Shown here: one piece after another, positions 1-17,100 of the stretch | Layout of the letters: the number at the start of each line of letters is the position of its first letter | Position numbering within the stretch: the first letter of the stretch is position 1 | DNA from: Coriaria nepalensis | Lineage: Eukaryota; Streptophyta; Magnoliopsida; Cucurbitales; Coriariaceae | DNA length: 64,000 nt | Direction: 5' to 3' | Assembly: GCA_027186245.1 (NCBI GenBank) | Contig: CP114483.1 | Location: forward strand, 30,634,642 to 30,698,641 | Notes under the pieces: model-generated | Seen by the model: only the letters and a program-made list of their open reading frames with translations | What the model was told of the DNA's origin: nothing | The model's database searches: none | Made by a program: the position numbers and the translations under genes

Positions 1-199
1 TTAAATACATCTCGTTCAGGTCTTTCTGCTTTTTCCGTACTATTTATTTATTTATTTTTGCTAGAATTTGGTATTATGAATTTGTAATTTGATGTTGACT
101 TAGCACCTGGATTATTTTTTCAATTTTTTTTTTTTTTTTTGTAATTTTTTTAGCTGATTACATTTGCGGTTTCTAATCCATTCTTTATTGTGCTTGCAG

Positions 200-4293
<4,094 letters not shown>

Positions 4294-5336
4294 GCATCCA
4301 TTCAATTCATAAAAGGGTTCAAAAAAGGAAATTAAGATTAGAAGAAGAGGGTGAGAATAAATTTATTTGTGTGTATGATATAAGAAACCCTAGCTGGCCT
4401 GTTCTATTCAATCAGGGTTTTGAATAATGTTCCAGATTTTGCTAACAGTAAGATATAAGAAAACATCCTTTCTGTTGGCTACTTACTTGAGGAATAGAGA
4501 GAAAATCAATAAGAACAAGGCCACAACAGTAAGAGGTCTAAAGATTTATGTTGTATTTTTCGCTTTTACCTTATTGATTTTGGTAGTTCTGTTCAAAAGT
4601 TTTTTACTTAAAGCTAAGTTTATTCCCATTTAACAACAGTAAGAGTTCTAAAGGTTTTTTTTTTATTTTTTAAATAATTTTTATTTATTTTAAATTTATG
4701 AATAAACTAGACGCGGTTTCCTCTAGGTTTCAAATCACTCTATAGCTCCCTCTTTTTCATAAACTACACATGAACTTTGAACTTTCAACAAACATGACAA
4801 TCACGTAACTCTTTATTTCAACATTAACTATTTTTAATTGTTAAAGTATTGACTTTTAAGCGACTATGCTATATTAGATTCGATTGATTACCATGTTGAT
4901 CTAGTAGTAGTCCTACTTACTCGATTATTTAGTAATTATTTCAGATTTACTATTCCTCGTCGCTCACTCTTAGGTTGGGAGTAAAACAAAAACAAAAACA
5001 AAAACAAAAAGCACAAAGATAAAGAAACAGCTAGCATATAGCACCACCACCAGTACTTTAATGTTCAACCAAGAAAAGGCAGTAAACTGCTTGTGTTTCT
5101 TAGTCACTTGCACGTCAAGATGATTCTTCCATAAGAACCAGATTTTACCCCCCAATTCTTGATTTGAAAACTTTTTGTAACATAACTTACGTACTAATAA
5201 CATTCCTAATATTAGACTCATCTATCCAAGAATCAATTAAACCAACTAAAGACACCTTGGATTTTTTAACAATTTTTCTTAGACGTTCTAGAGTACAAGG
5301 GTTTCCTATACCTCTGCAGTTCGAAAAAAGATAGAA
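4294..5336. other. TPI 3' UTR and AT-rich intergenic DNA
   Basis: Starts with the TPI 3' untranslated region (AATAAA at 4356-4361). A short phrase (about 20 bases, aacagtaagag followed by tctaaag) occurs twice near 4523 and 4632. A pentanucleotide-like AAACAAAA run lies at about 4984-5010. I see no gene. Confidence 0.6.
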
Positions 5337-5995
5337 TCAGAGGTTCACATATTTGGATTGGGTCCTTGTCTTCACTCCACCATCATGAGAAGAACTTCCC
5401 ACAACACCCAAGGTTTTAGACTTAGATTTCCTCTTGACAATTTTTGTAAAACCATCTTGCAGAATAGGAACATTAGAGAGATAGCCCCTGCGAAAGTTGT
5501 TCACATTTTGAATCATGTCACCATCTGAACTAGGACCATCCTCAACAAGTTTAGGAAGATTATCCCCATTAGCCTCTGAAGTAGACAAAGATTTATCCGC
5601 AACCAGATTCTTTCCTTTATCCATATAAACAGGAACAAGACCATCTGAAGAGTCCATCTCATACATAGAAATGTTCCCAATAATCTCTCCATCTTCTACT
5701 TTAGTACTATCCTTTTGAAGCAAGGTCTCCAGCTGAACAGCAGAATCAACCTAACCTACGACCCACTGGCTTCCTCCTAGCCTTACTTTGTCTCATTTCA
5801 GCAGATTTAAAAAGACCACTACCTGCCTTCACTATTATTGCACTAAGAAGTAAGGATGGTATTCCTCCTTCTACAAACATAATAAACATGATCCTGGGTA
5901 TTGCAAAAACTACAATAAGAGGGTAGCTTCTCATAAGTAACGTCCTGGAAAAAAACCCTCATCTTTGTAATACCGCACAAACTTTTAACTATGTT
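5337..5995 (-). pseudogene. LINE ORF1-like (DUF4283/zf-CCHC_4) relic
   Basis: Read on the minus strand, 5995-5850 encodes a peptide with YEKLPSYCSFCNTQDHVYYVC, which contains a C-x2-C-x4-H-x4-C zinc knuckle preceded by the YEKLP phrase seen in plant non-LTR retrotransposon ORF1 proteins (DUF4283 with zf-CCHC_4). Stop codons and frameshifts follow; the open stretch 5723-5337 (128 residues, Ser/Asp/Lys-rich, ending KTRTQSKYVNL) looks like the variable tail of the same ORF1. No endonuclease or reverse transcriptase domain is nearby, so this is a truncated dead copy. Family assignment rests on the zinc knuckle and its flank only. Confidence 0.6.
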
Positions 5996-8150
5996 AAACA
6001 GGTAGACAGTAAGTTTTACCCTATTAATTAGGAAATACGAAAATTAAGCAAATTATGTTGTTAGGATTTATGACAAACTTCTAAACGATGGACCACCAAG
6101 AGTGTTAGTTCATTATTTAAAATTGGATAATCTAACCAATAATCAAGGTTATAAGTGCAAAAAGATTAGAAAACAAAGGAGTGGAACCGGTCAAATTAAA
6201 TTAAATAATAATCTAAACTAAGAAAGAGACTAACCAAAGAGATTGTCAAATATTTCCCAAGTGGCAGGTCAACATAGAAGTAAGGAGAACACACTTAGAA
6301 AAATGAACAATTGCATATGCTTATACACTAAGATTAACAAGTAAATACATAAATAAATGAACTAAATAATAAATTAACAAAATTAATAAGTAAGTTAATA
6401 AGTAAATCAGACCTAAATGGTGGCTGTCAAGTGTTTTGACAGTTGTCCATAAAAGAATAAGCATGAAACATGAAACAAGAATTATAATCAAAGAAACACA
6501 TGTATCCACTGACTTTCCCCCTCACCAGCATATACTTCTTCATTCCACTGCTCACATCTTTAACACAATATTACAAAGTAAATTGGGTCGAATTGGCTTA
6601 AATAAAATTTTAACTTTTTATGATTTTCTTTTAGAAAGTTAAAAAATGAATAAAACATTATTCACAATTAATAATTCTAATTTTAATCAATCAAACTTTT
6701 AAAATATATAGATAAAGTGATCATAAAATTTATAAAAAAGACTATTGAAATCAAACACAAGATAAAAAGTTTAAGGGATAGAGAAGTGCAAACATAAGAT
6801 TTTTAGTAGTTTGGCAAGACTCGTGCCTATGTCCACTCTTCCAACTCCTTTAGAGATTTTCACTATTCCAATTCTTCTTACGGGCAAGAATCGAGTCCTT
6901 ACAAGACAACCTTCTAGGTACTTGCAACCTTATAAGAGTTTTACCAAACTCTCTCCAACTCAACCGCTTGAATCCCCCAAGCTTAAGGTTCTAACACCCT
7001 AGATCTCTTACAATGATTTGATGATTAAGCTTACAAGTATAACCTCTCTAAGGTTGAATATGAAAGTGATAGCTCAATTGAAAAGAATAAGAATACAAAA
7101 CTTTTTGGCTTACAAATGAGAATCACTTAAGAAAAAAAATGAAAATAATAGCTAAAGTGTTCTTGCATTGTCTCTTAAGTATAGATAATGGGGTACCTTC
7201 TCTCAACCATAGAGAATCCATTTTATAGGCTCAAAAATGAAAATAGCCGATTACACATAATCTAGCCATTTGGGACAAACTAAATACTTGTTATAATTTT
7301 ATTTTCAAATATGTCTTCCTGCACGTTTGTTACTTAAACTCGAATAACTTTTTTTTGTCCAACCTTGGAATGATGTGAGAATTTTTCATTGAAAAGTTGA
7401 CTTTTGGGGTTTTTTCAAAAAGGTATAGAATGTTTCCTAATTCCACTGAATGTGTCCTCACGGAGTCCCATAAGATGATGTCACTATATATTCGAATATG
7501 CTGTCAGATTGTACATGCTTAATTAAATATGCCATAACATTTTCATCATGACTCCGAATTGTGATTTTCCAATTGGACTAAACTTCCCAAGCTTACCAAC
7601 CATGTATAGCATGTCACCTAATTGATTCTAGAATAGTACATAATTAATAGTGAAGTTAGAAGAAGTGCAAGCTCAAATTCAAAGAAGATGATATTTCAAC
7701 CAAGATTTTTTTTATAAGGTGAGAATTTGGGCCCATAGCCCATTTAGAAAGTATATTTTAGGGCTTTGGCTCATTATAAAAATTGTTAAAATAATGATCT
7801 TATTTTTATTTTTCTAATTAAAAAAATAAAAATAATAACAATTTACTAAAATACCCTTACAGTTCAAAAATGAAAAGAAAAAAAAATGGAAGCTCAAACA
7901 CCTTCGAACATAGAAAATGTTTGAAACCTTAACTTTCACAAATTCTCCTTTTACAAATTCTCTTGTCGAATTCACCCAATTCAAAATTCTTAGTTTCACA
8001 AAAGTTAGAAGTCGACAAAATCTGAAGAAAAATTTTGAAAAAAGATTGAAAGTAACACTAGAATGGCAATGAAATATTGATTTCATGTTTTTTTTTTTCA
8101 AGTTATTATATTCATTTTGATTTGAAATTTGAAGTATTTACAGGTCTCGA
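5996..8150. other. AT-rich intergenic DNA, possible repeat remnant
   Basis: No credible gene. The segment 6770-7230 (including an open stretch 6811-7002) has the even, low-complexity look of a dispersed non-coding repeat, but I cannot name the family. Other open frames here are short and lack family features. Confidence 0.4.
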
Positions 8151-8159
8151 ACCATCGAA

Positions 8160-8530
8160 CATTTTATAATGTACTGCTCAATGGCTAGATGGGAATATTA
8201 ATGTCCGTCGAGCCATCGAGGAAGAAGTTCATATGCACTGCTCGATGAATGGTCATTAAGTCATCAGACAATCGAGCAGTGCATATGAACTTCTTGCTCA
8301 GGCAATCAAGCAGTGCATAGGAACTTCTTGCTCGGACAATCAAGCAGTGCATACAAACTTCTTGCTCGATGGCTCGATGGACATTAATATTCCCATCGAG
8401 CCATCGAGCAGTACATATCTTGATGGCTCGATGGACATTCATATGTCCATTGAGCCATCGAGTAATCATTATAAACTACTTAATGGTCCCGCAGTTCATA
8501 TGAACTACTCGATGACTCGATTACTGTTCA
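8160..8530. repeat. Palindromic cluster with three 34-bp tandem repeats
   Basis: Three tandem 34-bp units start at 8269, 8303 and 8337, each with the core AGCAGTGCATA followed by AACTTCTTGCTC. A perfect 25-base inverted repeat pairs 8222-8246 with 8271-8295 around a 24-base loop. A perfect 17-base inverted repeat pairs 8364-8380 with 8393-8409, and a near-perfect hairpin pairs about 8421-8438 with 8443-8461. The word CGATGG and its complement CCATCG recur throughout. Open frames on both strands (minus 8469-8185, plus 8347-8541) encode similar repeating peptides simply because the DNA is palindromic; I do not treat them as genes. Confidence 0.85.
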
Positions 8531-8859
8531 TATTTCCATAGAGTATTACAATCTTATTTTGAAGTTTATTGTTTTTTTTTAATTTTCAATTTAGTTTTAT
8601 GCAGTTTTGTTGTTTTATTTCAGGTAGATCAAATTCCTATATATCGTGAGCTAGAACCTATAATTGATCAAAGTCTTCATTTCAAGATCTACACTACTAT
8701 GATATCAAAGCAGAAAGTGGTGATTGCGATATAAGGAAGAAGTTAACCTTAGTATAATTGGACTTCTTTTAGGTCTACTTATCTAAGATATTTTCTGGAT
8801 GTGAATAGTCAACTTAAGAACTCGAACCAACTTATAAAATTTTTCATTCTTCAGCAAGT

Positions 8860-9385
8860 GTAGTGTAAGAAGAAGAATGAATTGTGATTTACGCACAGCA
8901 AGAAGCCTATGTAGTTTGGCCTGAGGGAGTTTGCATTGGTGACATGATTAAAATGTCATGTAGAATTTTCAGACCACATAATTAAGCGGATAGAAAAAGA
9001 CGAGCACTTGTTGAAGAAGTATCTTAGTGCGAAGTTTGTCAATGTGTCTGTGCTAGCAGATAAATTTAGAAGTGATGATGAGCCATGGAGTAACAAGGAC
9101 GGTTAGATTGTGAAGATGACTCTTGTTTACTTCATTGAGGCAATCCTTTTGGCACAAGGGCGGAGGTAAGATCCAGCCATTTACATTATCTATAGCCACA
9201 ATTTAGGCTGGCTCGAGCAATACCCTTAGGGTGGACTTAGTTATGAGCTTACAATTCAATCTCTTATGAAGGATATCAAGAAGAAGGCAGTTGCACATAG
9301 GGATCGAACGGAGGGGACGAAGCTGAAAGAAGAAATCTATGGCTTATATAGATTTCCGCTTGCTTTACAAGTTAGAGTTTATATT
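8860..9385 (+). pseudogene. DUF1985/Ulp1-type transposon-encoded fragment
   Basis: Forward frames give HLLKKYLSAKFVNVSVLADKF, then after a stop MTLVYFIEAILLAQGRR, then ELTIQSLMKDIKKKA and EIYGLYRFPLALQV. The order (Leu/Lys-rich segment, YF-E-hydrophobic helix, then YG-FPLALQV) resembles the DUF1985 domain carried with Ulp1-like proteases by plant Mutator-like elements. At least two in-frame stops break it. A possible continuation lies at 10495-10990 beyond an inserted LTR. Assigned from remembered pattern, so moderate confidence. Confidence 0.5.
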
Positions 9386-9399
9386 TAACTTTTATGTAT

Positions 9400-10486
9400 T
9401 TTGGTTTATGTTTGCTAATAGTTAATTCATAACTATATAGGTATATGGTTACAAAACCATATTTAACTTTAAATTAAACAATTTAAATTGTGAATTAAAT
9501 AAAATCATAAAGTGTAATGAGATCTTACTACCAGCATGTTGTAGACTCTAATCGGTCACACATATTAAGATTTGATTGTAACTCAGATTATATTCATTGG
9601 AGAAAAGGAAAAATAAACCATATTAATTTTGGGAGTCAAATAGTAATTTAACTTATAGTTTGACTATAAGGGCAAAATAGTAAATTATTAATTTATTAAA
9701 TCTAATGTTATGCAGCTCTGCTAGTACAATTAAGTGTAATATTAATTTAATTATAAATTAATAAATTATATTGGAACTTTATTTAATGATAACGTAATTA
9801 ATAATTGGACATTAAAGGGATAATAGGCTGAACTACTAATTTGATTTTCACAAGCTAAATTAATCAAAAGATTGATTAAAATACATGGGTCATGAACCCA
9901 TGATGTGGCCAGCCATATGGGGGTTACTCATCTTTCACTAATTAGATTAAGTAAACTTTTGACTAGGTTATTAAATACCCGGGTAAAAAAGTAGGTTAAC
10001 TATCATGTAATAACCTAAATCTAATGGAGCATTATATATACCTCATTAGGGCTGCCAAAATTAAAAGATATCCTCCTCTCCTTTTGGCTGAAATTCCTAG
10101 CGAGAGAAACACTACATTTGTCGTCCCTTTTCCTGGAGTCTTTCGATTCATGTGTTGAATCATAAGGTAGAAAATTAACTAAGTGAAATGATTATGTGGA
10201 TAACGATTAGAGGATGAACATGTGAGAGTATTTTCTTTTAACAATTTTCATTGTAAATGGGAAGTATAAGGTTATTGATTCATCTCACTTAGCTCGTCAA
10301 AATTGGTAGTTATTTCTAATATGGAAAATTTATTTTGATGGGACGTTTTAGTGCTTTTGGTAAAATTAATAGATATGATATATATGTGTGTTGTATGAAT
10401 GTTCTTACCTTTAGGATTATGTTTTAATCTAATTAGATTCGAAAATTCTGATTTACCATATCCACTGCATGTATATAAATCCTAAC
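9400..10486 (+). mobile_element. Partial Copia-type LTR (family A)
   Basis: This stretch is clearly related to 29930-30720: shared phrases include AAATAAAATCATAAAGT, GTTTGACTATAAGGG, GATTGATTAAAATACATGGG and CATGAACCCATGATGTGG in the same order. The latter copy continues upstream into sequence shared with the LTR at 50371-51345, so all three belong to one LTR family. This copy has the right-hand part of the LTR and may end at ...CCTAACA near 10486; its left part is missing. It lies between two pieces of the DUF1985-like fragment, as if inserted into it. Confidence 0.6.
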
Positions 10487-10494
10487 AATCTTTC

Positions 10495-11050
10495 CATTCA
10501 AGTGGAGCTACTAGATATAGCTTATTGGGCACTTTCAGAGATAAGATTAGGCATTTCAATGTTAGGGGAGACTTCATCGAGGTACATTTGAATGACTGCA
10601 AGGACTATGTTGAGTGGTCTACAGCAGTGTCCACAGGACCGATCCTTCTTACACACATAAGGATAAGGTTGAAATAGGCGAACTAAGGAGGTCAGGCTGC
10701 TTCATGGATTGCTAGCCTGTGGAGAGACCTAGATACTCTCATCCGGGAAAGCGAAACCTCTTTAAGTATTCTCTTCTTGTTCTTAGAGTATCCATGGGCT
10801 TGTAGATTGCTATGTCAATACGATGAGGTTTATTAAATCCTTACATCAGGATTATATCAAAAAGATTGAAACTCAGTTAAAGAGTCGAGCCGATACAAAG
10901 CAGTGGAGAGATCCATCTTCTGGAGTCAGAGAATCTGACCCTTTCGTCCACGAAGCTAGGGTGGAATATGTGAAAATCCCTGGAATCATGGGTCACCTTC
11001 CAACCCTCTTTACTTTGATTATTCTTGTATCTGGCTTTCTTATAGTCTAG
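10495..11050 (+). pseudogene. Degenerate coding remnant, possible continuation of DUF1985-like element
   Basis: Forward frames read HSSGATRYSLLGTFRDKI and FNVRGDFIEVHLNDCKDYVEW, and the open frame 10823-11050 encodes 75 residues with a mostly hydrophobic tail. I do not recognise a domain. The position just past the inserted LTR suggests that it belonged to the same element as 8860-9385, but this is inference. Confidence 0.3.
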
Positions 11051-12900
11051 AAGTGTTATTGATCTAGTTAAATCTAGTATTTATGTGTTATTGATCTGGT
11101 TAAATCTAGTATTTATAGTAGGAAGTGTCTATAGGACAACCATTTATCTAAACAAATTAAACATAAAAGGGTGTTATCACCTAATACATTTTATAAAAGA
11201 AGAAGTAAGGTATTTGGCTTACAATAAAGCTAGGGCCTTGATCGGGCAACTAGTAGTCCTATCTATCTACCTATCAAAACATAATATCTTGAGTACCTAT
11301 AATGGTGGCCACATTTACTGGCATGTGATGTTTGGATAGAGAATCGAGTCGCTTTGAATAAGGAGAGCTCAGTGCTCTTATTTTATGACGTTAGGGATGG
11401 CGGTAGGGACTAGAATCGAGTCCCTCTGAATAAGGACAACCCTGTCGTATAGGTAGAAGAAGCTAGTACATAAAAACCTTCTATATAAAGTTTGAAATGG
11501 TGATTTGAGGTAGAGTAGACTGATGATAATCCTGTAGTTATTTGGCAGGCTATTGAAAGAAAAAGATTGCATCTGCTCCCCCTATTATAATACAATTAGT
11601 CTCATATCTCTCCAACCCTAACGTGGTAGTTTCCCATCATAGGACTCTCTATCTATAGCTTTAGCCATTACCAACGAGCAAATTTATTCAGAACTTTGTT
11701 GACTGCTTCTATGTCCTTAGCTTAACATTATAGCACATTGGGCTTTTGCACTACTACATCGCTTTGCTAACTCGAAGTACCTCACTACGAGAATCTAGCT
11801 TCGCTAATGCTTAGCTAAGTCTTTAACCTTTGGGATGACTGTTTGCTTTCTTAATAGAAAAAAGCTTCTCTTTGCCCCTTCAATAGAAGGACAAGAAAGA
11901 TATTTTAGGTTAGATTTCTCCCCCTCCCTCACATCTATGCTTATTAAGCCTACGTTGCTTTTTGGTAGTTGAAACAATGGTTGAAGCGGAAATTTCAAAA
12001 TGACAGCATCGAAGATATATTTATATATACACAATCATGGTTATCCCATATTGAATTCTTAAAAAAATCGCCTACTTGAAAGAAATAGTGGGCACTCTCG
12101 TATTTCAACCCTACTAAACTATTCATAGTTGTGGGGCACTGTATCATTACAACCTCTACGATAAGCAAGTGAACGAGGTCGGTGCGTGGCGAACGGAACC
12201 GCTCATTAAGCCATTTCTCGCCTCAATACCCTAAACAAATAAGAGGACGGGTACTTTACAAATAGGGGTAATTTTTTCGTACCTGATTGCTATAGCCCTT
12301 GAGAGACCTTATTGTAGTGGCTAATTTCCCATCGCTAGAGTGTATTACGAGTGTGGGAAACCCCAATCAGGAAGATGTTAGTGGTTTATCATTGGGTCAA
12401 TAATGCTAATCCCTCTTTTTGTGCTACTCTTACTCCTAGAGTAAGAAGAACAAAAGAAAACGTGAAGCCTTCTCTTGGTTTCCCAACCTCTTGCTTCTAT
12501 TTTAAAGGTTGCCCACTCTCTGCTGGATGTTGGTCCAGCCTATTACGTGGATCTTGTATCCCACAACCCAACCTATGAAGCTTACCTTATTATTATGAAA
12601 AAGGGAAAGCGATTTTCCTGGTGGTGCGCACTTTTGTTTTCCCTTTACTAGTAGGGGGGTTTCGTGGTTCCTATGCTCCTACATTTCCCGGTCCTTTTCT
12701 TTTAGTGCTTCGACCCGAGGCGATATCTTCTAGCTAGTTCATTGGATAAGATGGATGCGCTCTTGCTCACTCAAGTATGAGATCTTAGATGCAGTACATT
12801 GGAATCCTAAAGTACCACCATGAACACTATCGTGCCTTCGCTTGTAGTGCAGTAAAGCACCAACATCAGATTTAAATGAGATATGATGGCTTCTTTATGG
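11051..12900. other. Gene-free stretch, possibly organelle-derived
   Basis: No supported gene. Base composition is less AT-rich than the flanks and segments such as 12170-12270 and 12600-12760 have the texture of plant mitochondrial non-coding DNA. I could not match a specific mitochondrial gene, so this is only a suspicion. Two short related phrases (GAATCGAGTC near 11341 and 11411) recur. Confidence 0.25.
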
Positions 12901-14147
12901 TCTATCATTATTATCAATAAAATATCCTCATTTTGTTATGGATTGTAATCTCTAATAATAAAAAATATAGCTCATTGTGCAAAAGCTCCTGTCATAATGA
13001 ATCATACTATGTATTGGTGATGGATATATAATGCTCCTTCAATAGTCAAGTCTTGTGTTATGAAAGCAGGTAAAGAGTACATATGTTAAGCTACCAAGTA
13101 AGTAATTACCCTTAAAGAGGCTAGAGCAAGGCCTAATTAAAAATGAATTGAATTATTGATTATGTAATAAAGACCTGTATACCCACAATCTAATCACCCC
13201 CCTCCCCCTCCGGCAAAATCTGTGCTTTTAAAAGGTCTTTATATCGTGTCCAATTCTGAAATTTGTTTCTATACATATATATGGCCACCTATTATTAAAA
13301 AAAAAATAAAAATCAGTAGCTAAATGATGATGATCAATATCAATCAACCATAAACTTTGCATTTGCGGATAGAATCCCCCAAGAAGGGTTAAAATGGTGG
13401 TTCCAGCTACTTAAGAAGTACCAAATAAAAGATTATTTGAATTGGAGTTCTGAGTACAAAGATTCCATTGACTTGTGAAACGTGGTGATATTCCTTATGG
13501 ATGTGGCAATACATTTAAGAATTTATTCTATCAAATATTTTTTTCCCCTAACTCCAAGAATAAATATCATGTCCCAGCTAATGAACTTACTTTGAATAAT
13601 CATGAAAATTGATGATTTAGACGAGATTCAATATTTTATAACCATGAAATGCTAGATTTCCAACAAAAATTACATAATCATGTCATACTCATGTCATACT
13701 CTCTGTCACTAGAGTAAGAAACAAAAATTAAATAATTTTAAACCTTCACTTGACGTTCCTAGTTAAACTTTCACATATGCTTCTTCCTCTATCTATCTCT
13801 CCTCCTATCACACCCACCTACGGCTCCATTGGTACCGCCGCTACCACAACACGGTGGTTCACGCCCTCTCTCACGTTTTATGTAGAGGGATGAAACCCTT
13901 AATTTAACTTTATTTTTGTTAAGGAAATCAAGACAAAAACGGGAATTAATATGCTTAAATTCAAGTCATCTTCTTACAAAATCATTTGAAAACCATATCA
14001 CAACATTCTAGCACAGCCAAACTAAGTGGCCAACTGATTAATCTTTGAAATCATTCCCTAATCTAAACATTATTACGACATATATAGATGCTTATTCATT
14101 AAACTCTTAGTAACTAGAAGAGCGTTTTTATCTATAGGTGTCACTAA
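12901..14147. other. AT-rich intergenic DNA
   Basis: No gene or recognisable repeat. It includes the likely 3' untranslated region of the minus-strand EF-hand gene just below 14148. Confidence 0.5.
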
Positions 14148-17100
14148 CTAAGGAGATGGTTGCAAGAGTGTGGAAGACGAGGCAAGAGGCTCATGCACCA
14201 CAGAATTTGAAGAGACTGAGATGACATTTCCCTCCAATTGCAGCATAATACTTCCAAGAATCTCAGTTAATAATTTCTTGAACTCATCCTCTTTAACCAT
14301 CTTCCCATCATCCGCATCGACCAGCTTAAATGCATCACTAACAATCAGGTCCATCTGTTAAGAAGATCAAGCATTAAGATTTACCATGATAGGCTTCAAG
14401 GCAGGTCCTAAATTAGTTAGCTTTAAACAAAAATATTCACCCTTTCGCAGTTCATAGAATTTTAAGATCGATTACCTGATCAACTGCACCAAGAGGTGGT
14501 AGCCCGGCTGATGGGGCTATCACATCCAGGGCCACTCGAAGATACTGCTTCGAAATTTTCCCATGATTATCTTTGGGGATGCTCTCGAGGGTTGTATTCA
14601 GTAACTGCAAATTAGGTCACATTTTCAATGAATAATTCCAAATGATCAAGGAAATCTATAATTTTGGACTGTATGCTTGTCCGAAAAACAAACACACAAC
14701 GAACTTTAAAGTAGTTCTAGGAAAAACAAGTAAAATCTACCATTGATAGGGTAAAATGATGCAATAATTACTATTAGAAAACTATAATTGATAACATAAG
14801 CATTTCAAAAACAATTTAGGGGGCAATAAGTTCTAATTATGAATGTAGAAGATATTAAGGAGAGGGGGACTATATTGAAGTCACAAAAAATTTTAAGCTA
14901 TAGGGGTGAATATCAAATTGTTCAAAAGCTATAGGCTAATCGCTAAATTAATACCCCTATTTTCTTATCTTTTACCTCAACTAGAGTGTGGAAAGAACCG
15001 AAATTATAAAAGAACGACCAACAAAACCTTATCCAACTCAAACTTGTTGGAGAGAAGTTTCTTAATGCTTGTTCCATCGAAGGTGTTTTCACTATGAGCA
15101 ACAATCACAGGCTGCTCTTTGAGACGTTTAGCCAATTGCTCTCCTACTTTCTTGAATTCCACCAAGAATGTCTCTTGAGAATATGGTTTTTCCCAATCCT
15201 CATTAGTGCATGAATCAAGCGCTGGTTCCACAATGTTGCTCATAACCTACACAAGCAAAAGAAGGAAAAAAAAAAGAAGAGTGATAGAAAAGTGTTACAG
15301 TAGTTGATGGTGACTGAGATACAAAGAAAATATGTCTCGAAGTACAAGGGTACATTGTGTAAATCTCATAGTGATACAAAAATTCATACACTAGACCAAA
15401 ACTAGAAAATTAATTATATATAATTAGTCATATGATATCTACCCAAGCATCTGAAGAAGGGGGCATCCCTTGATCCACAGAGAGTTTTTCTAAAGCCTTA
15501 ACGATGTAATCGCGAAGGTTAGACCCGTCTGGTAGCTCTATCTGTGAAGATATGGAGACTATTTCTGACTCGTAAAATAGACCATTGATGAATTCTAAGA
15601 GATCTTCCCCATCAATTCTGAGTATCACAATCGGATCCCGCTTCAACCCGGCAGCCATGCCCAAGAGGAAGTCCGAAAGCACTTCCTTGAATTCGGTTTT
15701 GCTTACTTTCTCTTGTTTACCGTGTGTAAATTCATTCAGGACCTAAATTATAAAATATGAACAGAAATTCAATAAGCAACCATTAATCTAGTTAGTGCAG
15801 ATATGATGGAGAAGAAAAAGAACAATTATCCTAATTCATTCAGGAATATACCGTTATGTAATGTGAGAAAATAAACGTTTTGAAGTACCAATCTAAGGAC
15901 AAAGGAGATCATTAATAGAAAACAAGTAACTAAATAATCAGAAGGTAACAACTCTACATGGAAACTAAACCAAAAAGATATAAAAGAAATAAGACAGAAG
16001 TGATCATGGAAAGAGGAAGTATTTGATTTACTTCCTAAATATTTTCTACAATATTTCCTTAAATCTTTAAGAAGCTGTTCTTGTCGAGTTGGGGTGCTAA
16101 TCTGCTGCGATTTTTATCATTAATTGATTATTGATTAAAGAAATAAAAAATTGATTATTGATTTTTATCAAATTGATTATTGATAATTAATTTAGAGGTT
16201 AATTACTTACTGAAATTATGATTTAATTCATCCTCAAATGTAATGTTTAGTATCACTTTATTAAAAATTTAGAACTTCGAAAAGTAGTTTAAGGTTTATG
16301 TTTTATGAAGTTAGAAATATTATATTTATATAAATCGAGAAAAATCAATCCACCGTAAACACGATTTATCTAAATATTTCTCTCTTTAAATTAGTCAAAT
16401 ACCTTTACTTATATATAGTTGCAGACTTGCAGTACTAATAATAGGTTATCACAAAACCAGTTCCATCTTCCACAAAAAAAAATCATGAACATTTTCTTGG
16501 ATGAAGAAACATGTTATTAATAAAATAAAATAAAATAAAATAAAATAAAATAAAATAATTAATTAATTAACAAAAATTAACAAAAAGCAGTATGGTCTGT
16601 CCCTTTCCTACATAATTTATTACTAAATGCAACACTCATCAAAGATATTATTGAAGTATCTATTCATATAAGACACTCGGAAAAAGAAAAATCACACTCA
16701 TGAGATAGGAAAGAGAAGTCAAGCACGAAAACAAAAGGCCACAACTACAAAAACTAATAAAGAAGAGAAAGACCCACACACCGACAAGTTTTGATGATAG
16801 GTTGGATGGTTCTGGAGGTAACTAGAAATAGAAATTTTCAGACTTTCGTATCCACATTAATGACTAGAACAAAGCGTATCGAAATTTATATACTATAGTT
16901 TTGGACAGTCCAAAAATAAAGGAGTATATATAATCCTTTCCTTTATTTAATAAAGTTCATTAAACTAATATTTTATAAATTAATTTTTTTTTTATATTTT
17001 GATATGCTTACTTGAATTTAATTCGTTAATATTATTTATTTATTATTATGATTATTATTCGTCGTCCTAACAAAATTTCAACTGAATTTTCTGATATTAT

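Noticed and set aside
8269..8370. CRISPR-like regular repeats
   Set aside because: The 34-bp units are directly adjacent with no unique spacers, and the window is from a plant nucleus.
8185..8541. Open frames on both strands encoding similar repetitive peptides
   Set aside because: They arise because the DNA is palindromic and tandemly repeated; there is no family match and no gene structure.
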